Origin: Chinchilla lanigera
Taxonomy: Eukaryota > Chordata > Mammalia > Rodentia > Chinchillidae
Assembly: GCF_000276665.1 (NCBI RefSeq)
Contig: NW_004955502.1
Location: 3,613,247 to 3,677,246 of the forward strand
Reading direction: 5' to 3'
Length of the DNA: 64,000 nucleotides
Position 1 is the stretch's first letter, and each line of letters begins with the position of its first letter. Positions 55,805 through 64,000 of this stretch are shown piece after piece. The position numbers and the translations under genes are program-made. Under the pieces are notes generated by a model. That model was not told where the DNA came from. It made no database searches and saw only the letters and a program-made list of their open reading frames with translations.

Positions 55805-58317
55805 GCATTGTTTTCTTCATCTCTATTGCATTAATTTCTGCTCTGATCTTTATGATTTCCTCCCTTCTTTGGGCCTGGGGCTTGACCTGCTCTTTCACCA
55901 GAAGATGACATGGTACTCTACATAGACGACCCCAAAAATTCTACCAAAAGACTCCTAGAATTAATAAGCAAATTCAGTAACATAGCTGGATACAAGGTCA
56001 ACACCCAAAAATCAATAGCATATCTGTACACAAATGACAAATTCACTGAGAGAGAAATTAGAGAAAACACACCCTTCACAATAGCATCCAAAAAATGAAA
56101 TACTTAGAAACCAATCTAACAAAGGAAGTAAAAGATCTATACACTGAAAATTACAATATTCTGAAAAAGGAGATTAAAGAAAATTTCAGAAAATAAAAAG
56201 TTATTCCTTTCTCATAAATAGGAAGAACCAACATTGTGAAAAATGGTCATTCTCCCAAAACTGTTGTACAGATTTAATGCATTCCCAATCAAAATACCAT
56301 TAGCATACCTCACAGATATAGAGAAAACATTCCTAAAGTTCTTTTGGAACCAGAAGAGACAGAATAGCAAAGGTAATTCTGGCCAACAAAGACAAGGCAG
56401 GAGGCATCACAATCCCTGACTTCAAATTATACTACAAAGCTACTGTGATGAAATCAGCATGCTATTGGTCAAAAAACAGACCTGAGGATCACTGGAACAG
56501 ATTGGGAGATGGGGCCACAACCACAAACACACTCAGACACCTTATCTTTAACAAAAGGGCCAAACATGTTCACTGGAAGAAAGATGGCCTCTTTAATAAA
56601 TAGTGCTGGAAAAACTGGCTCACCACAAGCTGAAGACTAAAACTAGACCTATGTCTATCACCATGCACCAAACTAAATTCAAAATGGATCAAAGATCTAA
56701 ATATTAAAACATAAATACTAAATCTACTGGAAGAGAAAGTAGGTAGAAATCTTGAAGGCATAAGAGTAGGCAGAGTTCAAAACCAAACTGCATGGGAAAT
56801 ACTTCAAAGAATCAACAAGTGTGATCTCATCTTATAAAAAAGATTTTGCACATCAGAAGAAATCACCAAGGGAGTAAAAAGAAAACCCATGAATTGGGAA
56901 AAAATTTAGCTAACTCTCCTTCAGACAAAGGACTGTTATCTAGAACATACAAAGCTTTGAAAAAAATCAGACCCCCAAAACTCAAAGACCCAATCCAAAA
57001 ATGGGCACCTGAGATAAATACACACTTCTTAGATTAAGAAATACAAAGGACAAATAAATATATGAAGAAATGTTCAACATCTTGGTCATTTGAGAAATGC
57101 AAATTAGAACTGAGATTGCATATCACCCCAGAAAGAACGGCTATCATCAAAAAAGCAACTAATAACAAATGCTGGCGAGGTTGTGGGAAAAAAGGAACCC
57201 TTCTCCATTCTTGGTAGGAGTGTAGACTGGTACAAACACTATGGAAATCAGTGTGGAGATTCCTCAGAAAACTAGGATTAGAAGTCCCATTCCCCAGCTA
57301 TACCCCATCTTGATATTTTCCCAGAAGAACTGAAAACATTATATCACAGTGATATATATTTGTACCCTTGTTTATATTAGCACAATTTGTAATAGCTAAA
57401 TCTTGGAAACAAACCAAATGTCCATCATCCAAGGAACAGATAAAAAGGATGTGGTGTTTTTATACAATGGAGTACTACTCAGCTATAAAGAAAGATGAAC
57501 TCAAGCTTTTTATAGGTAAATGGACACAACTAGAGACCATACTCATAAGTGAAATAAATGAGACTTGCATTTGTAAACAATGTATTGTCTCCCTAGTGTA
57601 AGAAACTGAAAGAGTAAATAAGAGTCAAAATCTACAATAGATATAGTGAAAGGGAAAGAAACTGCTCAAAAGGAAAGAACAATTGGTAAGCTGGAAAAGA
57701 GAAAAGAAAGGAAAGAAAAAGATATGTATATATATACAAGATAGCTAAGATAACTGTACTACTAATTTCTATTAGTTCATTAAAAGGAACAGTTAGTGCT
57801 TATATTGTTTGATCAATTTTGCATGCCTGTGTCTGGTCATCTGAGCAAATACTTTGAAGATAACAATAAGGAATATAATTGTGGGGAAAGGACTGTGATT
57901 GCTAATGGATTGATTACTGATGGTCGGCTTATGATCCCCAGGTGAACTGAGTGAACATGGTGCTGGGTGTGGGAGGCCTGCCTGAGGATTGTTACCATCA
58001 GCTGAGAGGCAGAATTGGACATGGATAATGAATTTCTCCTGTTGGTTTTAGCTACATTCTTTGTTCTAATAAGAGGTGATTGAGAAGAGTGATCAGGGCC
58101 GCTGCAGTCCGAGACACTGTAAGCCCCGGATCCCAGATTTTTAGCTCTTTTGTTTTTCTTGTCTCTTTTACCTTTTCTTATTCATCCACGGGCACCTCGT
58201 TCTCAGGACCCGTCACTATAATTAATACCAACATATAATAGCCATTGTTAATTTCCTATCTTGTTTGAAATTCTGCATCATTTTTATTGTTTTTTCTCCC
58301 TTTAAAATAAAAAAAAT
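55805..58317 (+). mobile_element. L1 with 5' inversion; LTR inserted in its 3' UTR
   Basis: Positions 55805-55900 are antisense L1 ORF2 (ttttcttcatctctattgca, ttaatttctgctctgatctt). At about 55903 the sequence switches to sense within reverse transcriptase, starting DDMVLYIDD at the catalytic Asp-Asp motif. It then continues through the rest of ORF2 and the 3' UTR to poly(A) at 58310-58317. Stops and frameshifts break ORF2 (an early stop follows about 62 codons). The 3' UTR is split by an LTR at 57880-58233. This is the longest young-type L1 here and is inactive. Confidence 0.9.
57874..58239 (+). mobile_element. 354-bp solo LTR with 6-bp target duplication
   Basis: The LTR (57880-58233) begins tgtggggaaaggactgtg and ends attaataccaaca. 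The flanks tataat are identical (57874-57879 and 58234-58239). Six-base duplications are typical of class II (ERV2/ERVK-like) insertions. It contains a CpG-bearing block cgctgcagtccgagacactg, and a segment gaactgagtgaacatggtgc then gggtgtgggaggcctgcctg shared with the 865-bp LTR at 26974. Family not recognised. Confidence 0.85.
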
Positions 58318-58589
58318 ATTTCTCCAATTTGTCTGATCTTTTTCCCTCTTCTGCTGTTTATACATGAAATCTTTGAATTTAATTTGGAAAACTAGTTTCC
58401 CTTCATTCTTGTTATTTCTTTCTAAATCTATTTTCATACTCTTTCTGAATTCAGTTATTGAAGAAGTATGTCTTATGGGACCTAGAGACAGAGGGCAGGC
58501 AGAGGGGAAGTAAAAGGATTTAGATGAGCTATGTGCCTGCACCAACCCACCACCGTGAATGTTCTCATTATGCACAGCAAACACACCAA
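58318..58589. other. no gene recognised; possibly LINE-derived
   Basis: AT-rich. The 129-residue minus frame (58222-58611) reads across the LTR and L1 tail boundary, so it is not a gene. Confidence 0.35.
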
Positions 58590-58693
58590 TAAAAAAAATG
58601 TTAAACAGCAAACCTTGAAAAGATGTGTGGTACCATTAGTCATTAGGGAATTTCAGTACCATTAGTCATTAGGGAATTGCAAAACGACAAGAA

Positions 58694-58960
58694 ACCAGGC
58701 ATAGCACACCCCTGTAATCCCACCATTCATGGGGCTGAGGCAGAAGGATCATGAAGGCCAACCTGGGCTACACACATGTGAATTTATGAATTTGTGGCTA
58801 ACCTAAACCACTCAGGGAGACCTTGTCTCAAAACAAACAAGCAAATAGACAAACAAACAAACCAAAACACAAAAATCAAAATAAACCCTCCAATTAACTA
58901 AACAAACAAATAAAACAAAACAAAACAAAAAAACCATAACACACTATTACCTTAAAAAAT
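58694..58960 (+). mobile_element. B1 SINE with long CAAA-rich tail
   Basis: Sense B1: accaggcatagcacacccct, cctgtaatcccaccattcat, ctgaggcagaaggatcatga, gaccttgtctcaaaacaaac. It is followed by about 120 bp of (CAAA)n-like tail (58823-58935). It carries an extra block of about 40 bp (acacatgtgaatttatgaat) within the body. Confidence 0.85.
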
Positions 58961-59199
58961 ACGACTTCATGCCCACTACAACGATTAAAAACCACAGAAT
59001 AAACAAGTGTTGTCAAGGATGTGGAGAAGCTGGAAAATTCATACATCATGGGTAGGAAGGTAAAATTGTGATACTGCTATGGAAAACAGTTTGGGGGTTT
59101 CTTAAAAAGGGTTACCACATGAGCTGGCTATTGTATCCCTTGGTATATACTGACAAAAGTGACATGGGGAGTATGGGTCAGTATGTGAAGCTTTGGAGT

Positions 59200-59578
59200 T
59201 GTGGCTGTGTCTAGATGTTCCCCCAAAGCCTCACGTGATCATAGGCGGGGCTTCCTGGATCTAGATTGTGTGATGTTGGGGTTAAGGATGTGTAGATTGG
59301 ACCACTGAATGGCTTAGCATGGTTCTGGGTGTGGATAATAGGAAGGCCCACCCCAGGGGTGGGTAACACCACTCAAAAGGCTGGTAGGATAAAAGGCTTG
59401 CTGTCTTCTGCTTGACCCACTTTGCCATGGACTGCTTCTCCTCTACAGTGGCCCCCTACCTTGGAGCCTGCTCACCATGGACTGAAACATCTACAAATTG
59501 TGAGCTACATAAACCTTTCCCCCTTTAACCTGTGGGTGTTGAGTGTTTTGTCTCAGCAATGAAAAAGTAACTGAGACT
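59200..59578 (+). mobile_element. MaLR-type LTR, divergent subfamily
   Basis: The 5' end is tgtggctgtgtctagatgtt, followed by cccccaaagcctcacgtgat. The centre resembles the LTR at 63016 (gtgttactgg/ggttaagg region; ggcttagcatggttctgggtgtggataatagg in pieces). The 3' part is accatggactgaaacatcta and gtcttgtctcagcaatgaa-type end. It differs from the 12960/18613/41159 group in its middle third. Confidence 0.8.
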
Positions 59579-60028
59579 GTTGGCTTGAATCATCAGGCCT
59601 GAAAACCAAATCCAAACAAAAACCAGGAAGTCAAACACGTGTATATAAATACTCAGAGAAGCACTATTCACACAAGCCAAAAGGTGGAAACAATACCAAT
59701 ATTAATCAGGAGAGAAATGAATAAACATAAGGTGACATTTCTATGCAGTGGAATCTCATTCAGTCATGAGAAGGAATGCGATACTGCTAGATGTTACACA
59801 TGGATGTACCTTAAAAGCGTTATCATATTTTGTATGGTTATATTTATATGAAATATCCAGAGAGAGAAAATAGAGCTGATGGACATTAACTGCCTGATGG
59901 ATACAGGGCTTTCTTCTGGGCTGATGAAGAAGTCTTGGAACACACAGCATTATGAGTGTAATACAGCCACTGAATTGTCCACTTTAAAATGGTTAAATTT
60001 ATGTTAAGTGAGTTTCACCTCACTACAA

Positions 60029-60295
60029 ACAGAGTCCAGGAAATGACTGAAGGCGGAAGGACAGCATGATGCAGTGAGAGCGGACTTGCCTTGCCCTTGT
60101 GGGCTGGGAGGGAAAGAGCGGGCCGTGAGAGAAGGAGTGCGGTTGCCGCTGGAAGCCGGAAAGAAGAAAATGGGTTCCTCCTCAAGCTGCAGCCTGGCAG
60201 GCCTGAGCGAGTCCACTAGGACCCACACCAGATTTCTGACCTATGTATACAACTGTAAGATCATAAATCGGTGCTGTTTAAGCTGCTAGAACGAA
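60029..60295 (+). repeat. MLT1-like LTR fragment, CpG-rich
   Basis: The 3' part reads ccacaccagatttctgacct, acaactgtaagatcataaat and gctgtttaagctgctaga, the MaLR polyadenylation region and end. The 5' part (60050-60200) has unusually many CpG dinucleotides for an old repeat in this AT-rich window. The 71- and 74-residue frames here are chance. Confidence 0.5.
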
Positions 60296-60863
60296 ACAAC
60301 AAACACGCAAGTCCTACCACAGAACTTCCTCCCCAAAGCTGTACCAACCTACCTCACTGCTAGAAATACCACAGACTCTTCACCACGGGGTAAAAGCTGC
60401 CGTGGGCTCTGGTTCCTGTCCACCTCCTGGGAGCCCTCACGTTACTCTTACTGCTCAGGCCACCTCTCCTGTGCAAACTTGACATACTCGGGGTAACTCT
60501 TGCAAGACTCAGTCTGGACTGCTTACTCAGGCCACATGAAGTGCCCTTCTTCGCAGCCCACACTGCACCTGAGTAATTGTGTGATTGCAACCTTCAGTGT
60601 ATGGGCTGACTAACCTCTTTGTGGTTAACACGTATCTTTGAAGCCACGTAGGATTCTACCACAGTCCTCCTAAGTCCCTGGATAAAGTAGTGCTAGAAGT
60701 TTGTTAAATGAATGAGTGGATACAATTTAGTGCAAAGAGGTGAAGTAGCTTCTAAGGAATTGTTAGCAAAACGAGGCAAGTCTTCTTCCAGTTTGGTGCT
60801 TTTATCTTACCAGCTGCCAAATAATATTCAGGAATGAAATTTGCCCCGTACCTGTATCAGACA
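60296..60863. other. no gene recognised
   Basis: Unique-looking DNA with no supported feature. Confidence 0.4.
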
Positions 60864-61071
60864 CAGTGGTACCTCAGTTCATGAATGCTTTCATTTGCAA
60901 ACAATCTGGTTGGCATGCGGACGGAAGCATTTGGCAACATTTTGTTTTTGTTTGTAAACTCTGCATTGAGTGACAAATGTAACTGCTGCCATCTTTCCCA
61001 CACAAACACAAACGTGGCTATCTTTTCCAGAATCATAGAGCAAATCAAGATAGTGAACTGAGGTACCATTG
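60864..61071. mobile_element. Tigger/mariner-like MITE with terminal inverted repeats
   Basis: It starts cagtggtacctcagttcatg and ends gtgaactgaggtaccattg, inverted ends matching at about 16 of 17 positions. A TA follows the right end; the left flank is aca rather than TA. The ends resemble Tigger-type elements (cagtggtacctcggtt). A 70-codon minus-strand frame crosses it, but no transposase similarity is evident. Confidence 0.7.
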
Positions 61072-61498
61072 TATTTCTATGCTGGACTTGTTGTTTGTTT
61101 GTGGACCAGAATAATTAACAGTTGTATTACTCTCACCCTCTAAATTTCCCCTTTCTCAGTTCCACAAGTGAAAGCAAACATGTTGTTCTTTTGGAGGCAG
61201 CTCAACATGCAATATTGCAGGATGAGTATTTTCATTATGTATTGCAAATGTATACGAAGAAAAAAGTTTTAAATAAATATTAAAAAGAGAAAGAATGAGT
61301 CAAAAGCAGAAATTATCAGTCAGAGATTTCTTTTCCTGCCTTTTGTTTTCCTAAAGTCTTAAGATGACAGTTTATGCTAAGTTGTTTTGAAGACAGAAGA
61401 GGGGAGATATTTATTTTCAAAATAAAAGGTCAAAGATGTACATGTATATGGAGCAAGTCAAAAAACAAGGAAAATCCTTGTCCGATTCCCTGGTTGGG

Positions 61499-61660
61499 GT
61501 TCATGCACACAATCTGGTATGCAAACAGAAGCATCTGGCAACATTTTGTTTTTGCTTGCAAACTCTGCATTAGGTGACAAATACGACTCCTGCCATCTTT
61601 GCCACACAAACACAAATGTGGCCATCTTTTCCAAAATCGTAGAGCAAATCAACATCTGGA
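61499..61660. mobile_element. second, shortened copy of the 60864 element
   Basis: Positions 61509-61655 align with 60902-61051 in the same orientation (gcatctggcaacattttgtt, ctgccatctttgccacacaa, aatgtggccatcttttcca), with roughly one change per eight bases. The terminal inverted repeats are missing or eroded. It lies about 605 bp downstream of the first copy. Confidence 0.8.
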
Positions 61661-62934
61661 AAGACCTGAGGAGAGAATCGGATGTGAGTAGTAGTTTTAT
61701 CCTAAGACACTATGCTCTGCTAACAGTGCAAAAGCCAAGAGATGCCTATTCAAGGAAACACACAGGGCGTGGCTGATGAGGATGCCAGAGGCACCGCAGA
61801 GAGACAAATCAGCAAGATCTTTCTTCCAGTTTCTGTGATTTGCCAGGCCTCTTGGATTCTGGAGGAATAGATGCCCCACAAATTAGCTAGGAAGGCAATA
61901 GGAGTTGTTAAAGGAATTTGACCACTCCATTGTGACCTGAACAGAGGCCACTTTAAATCCTTTCCCCTCCTACGCTTGTACACCTGCTCTAGACGTGTAG
62001 TCACAGGTCGAAAAGGCCCAGTGAGTACAGCTACAACCCACAGCTCACATCATTGTTCAGCCCTGTTCTTGACAAACAAATCACAGCCCCCTGTATGTTC
62101 TCAAGCTCTGTCCCAAGTGGAGAGCCACAACCCCTTTGAACTAAACTCTCCCTGTCAAAAGTCCCATTGTTACTTTTTCCTTCCACAGCTCCTACCTCTT
62201 TTATCCTCATGACCTTACAAAGGCTTTATGGCCTGTCCAAGAGTAGCTGGTCTGGTCTCTAGGGCCAGAGCTCTCCCTGTCAGGTTTGTTCTGAAATAAA
62301 TCTGTCTGCTTGAACTTGCCCCTATGTTTCTTTTCCTCCTTTTGTCCTAACATTGTATTTAGTTTAATCTAAGAAAACAATTAAATCTGTATTTCTTGCT
62401 CCTTTAATTGTGGACTAATTACTAAGACTCCTATTCACTTAAAAGTATCAAGCTACCGGGGAAGGAGGGAGTCTAAAAGATCCATCTTCTTCACAAATAT
62501 CTCTTCTAGCAACTGGCTTCAGCATCTCAAGTGATCACATTCTAGCTTTTCTAAAATTACGATTTTAATGAGGTCGGTGAAGCAGGCACCCATGCGTGCT
62601 GGACGACTGTTAATACAAAGCCATTTCCTAACAGCTGTGGACACAGTTGTGAAGGAGGAAACGTGCTTTTCACATTGGTCCTTGTCAAAGTGTACTCTCC
62701 TGTTCCTTCCTCTGCCCCTCTCCAGAAGCAGCTCAGGGTTATCAGGCCTTTTCTGTCCTTACCAAAACCTATGAGAGGACCTCCAGCAGGCTCCAGGACC
62801 TGCTGTACCTCCAGCTACATTGGTTGGGAGACGGAGGAGAAAGGAATGTGACATATCAAATCATTACGAGATATTGACCCGGTAGCATAGAGTAGGTCAT
62901 CCGATCATCCAGTCACCTAAGAAATCTGTGCTTG
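61661..62934. other. no gene recognised; possible LTR at 61930-62345
   Basis: Positions 61930-62345 have an LTR-like order: pyrimidine-rich middle, then AATAAA at 62295-62300, then a T/C-rich end. No ends or target duplication are definable. Frames of 60-85 residues here are chance. Confidence 0.35.
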
Positions 62935-63690
62935 CCGTGGACTACTTTGAGTTCCCAAAATTCATCTGTTAAGAGCCTAAGTACCAGTGTGATAGAGGTG
63001 GTGGGCTTTGGGAGGTATCATGGCTTGTATCTAGATGTTTCCCCAGAGCCTCATGTGCTCATAGCTTTTGGGAGTGGCTGGATCATGGGTGTGTGTTACT
63101 GGATTAAGGGTGTGTGATAACTGGATTAGTACACTGACTGGTTTAGCATGATTATGGATGTGGATAATGGGAAGGGTCACTGGGTGTGGTAGCACCAACC
63201 AATAGGTTTGTAGCCTGGATGAGATATAAAGAGAGAGGAAGACTTGCTGCTGGTTGCCTCCTGCCTGCCATGCCATGGGCTGTTTCTCCTGCATGATGCC
63301 CCTCTGCCATGCTGCCTGCCTTGGAGGCAGCTGACCATGGACTGAAACCTCTACAGTCAGCTAAAGTAAACCTCTCCTCCTTTAACTTTTGAGTGTTGGG
63401 TATTTTGTCTCAGCAATGAAGTAACTAAGACAGGAGGTAATTAGGTCATGAAGATGGAGCCTCAGGAATGTGGTTCACTTCCCTTAAAGGAAGAGGCTAG
63501 CTAGTTCTCTTTTCACCATGGGAGGACCAAAGGAGAAGGTGGCTATTTACAAACTGGAAGAGATCCTCATCAGAGACCAAACATGCTGTCACGCTGACCT
63601 CAGATTTGCAACCTCCAGAACTATGAGAAATAAATGGATGTTGTTTAAGCCACCTAGTCTATGGCAACTTGTTGTAACAGCCTAATGAAG
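62935..63690 (+). repeat. MLT1/MST-type LTR, split by a younger LTR
   Basis: The left piece (62935-63015) reads cccaaaattcatctgttaag, gtaccagtgtgatagaggtg and gggctttgggagg. The right piece (63433-63690) continues ggaggtaattaggtcatgaa, ccaaaggagaaggtggctat, cctccagaactatgagaaat and ttgtttaagccacctagtct. Together they follow a classical MLT1/MST LTR, including the aaataaat polyadenylation region. Confidence 0.88.
63011..63437 (+). mobile_element. solo MaLR-type LTR nested in the MLT1 LTR
   Basis: The LTR (63016-63432) begins tatcatggcttgtatctaga and ends gtaactaagaca. The flanks ggagg (63011-63015 and 63433-63437) are identical, a perfect 5-bp target duplication. A likely TATA box, gatataaagag, lies near 63221. 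Its middle third matches the 59200 LTR (gtttagcatgattatggatg; ggataatgggaaggg). Confidence 0.92.
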
Positions 63691-63804
63691 ATGGTTCTCT
63701 AAAGGAATAGTAGTGGGAAAGATACCATAAGTATGGTCCTTGTGGCACTTACAAACACTGAAGATGAAGCAGTGAATCAAAAGGGGAGCTTAGGGGTGAT
63801 TTAT

Positions 63805-64000
63805 TGTAGATAATAAGAAGAATGATAGGAAAACACTCAAGGGTAAAGGGCAGCTAGGACGTGGGAAAAGAGAAGGGAAAGAAGGAGAAATGTTGTATGT
63901 ATGTATATAAGGATAGCTAACATAGTTGTTCTACTGTCTTCTATTTCTTTGCTGAAAGAAACTGTTAATGAGTCCTTGATTGATCAATATTGCATATCTC
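63805..64000 (+). mobile_element. L1 3' UTR, sense, running off the window
   Basis: The block gaagggaaagaaggagaaat, then gtatataaggatagctaaca, cttctatttctttgctgaaa and ttgattgatcaatattgcat matches the 3' UTR of the sense L1 at 57660-57820. The rest, including any poly(A), is outside the window. Confidence 0.8.

Larger units (their letters stand above)
58590..60028 (+). mobile_element. old L1 (L1M type) 3' end, sense, with B1 and LTR insertions
   Basis: L1M 3'-end landmarks in sense order: ccattagtcattagggaatt (doubled in tandem, 27-bp unit, 58631-58684), caagtgttgtcaaggatgtgg, atggaaaacagtttgggggt. After the LTR come cacaagccaaaaggtggaaa, tgcagtggaatctcattcag and the terminal tgtccactttaaaatggtta. 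It is interrupted by a B1 (58694-58960) and an LTR (59200-59578). Confidence 0.85.

Noticed and set aside
1..64000. CRISPR-like or other prokaryotic systems
   Set aside because: No regularly spaced direct repeats with unique spacers and no operon-like gene packing. The sequence is clearly mammalian.
1..64000. Functional tRNA genes suggested by the ID SINEs
   Set aside because: The ID bodies are tRNA-derived but lack a full cloverleaf and end in A-rich tails with target duplications, so they are retroposons.

Overview
This is mammalian nuclear DNA, almost certainly from a rodent. It carries B1 (7SL-derived) SINEs, ID-type tRNA-derived SINEs, and B1+ID dimers. I found no B2 SINE. B1-ID dimers of this kind are known from squirrel-related, castorid and hystricognath rodents, so a non-muroid rodent is most likely; the species cannot be fixed from the sequence alone. 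I see no intact host protein-coding gene, no recognisable coding exon and no functional RNA gene. The window is intergenic or deep-intronic DNA built mainly of layered transposable elements. One 100-base N run (31125-31224) is an assembly gap.

Layout: 1-8 kb is mostly unique DNA with an LTR-like fragment, an MLT1-like piece between inverted repeats, a few SINEs and a palindromic DNA-transposon relic. 8-11 kb holds an old L1 with an ID inserted in it and a mosaic of short local direct repeats. 11-16 kb is a stack of L1, hAT-like, MaLR-type LTR and microsatellite insertions. 20.9-21.7 kb is a processed pseudogene of TPT1 (TCTP). 22-24 kb has a tandemly duplicated ID and an antisense L1 with its own internal tandem duplication; both duplications are 125 bp. 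26.9-28.1 kb is an 865-bp LTR nested inside another LTR. 32-33.7 kb is a 5'-inverted L1. 35.2-35.7 kb is a Tigger-type DNA transposon remnant. 36.7-37.4 kb may be an unrecognised minus-strand processed pseudogene.

40.9-44.5 kb is the most elaborate nest: an old antisense L1 broken by a two-LTR MaLR-type element, which itself carries an ID insertion, plus an opposite-strand solo LTR. 53-60 kb is mostly L1: an internally deleted antisense copy with a perfect target-site duplication, and a second 5'-inverted L1 holding an LTR in its 3' UTR. 60.8-61.7 kb has two copies of a small Tigger-like element. 62.9-63.7 kb is an MLT1 LTR split by a younger LTR, and the window ends inside an L1 3' UTR.

The elements form no pathway. 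Their interest lies in insertion order, copy structure (target-site duplications, primer-binding site, twin-primed inversions), one LTR family present in at least eight copies, and local duplications that may be biological or assembly artefacts. Family names come from recognising sequence patterns, not from a database search.
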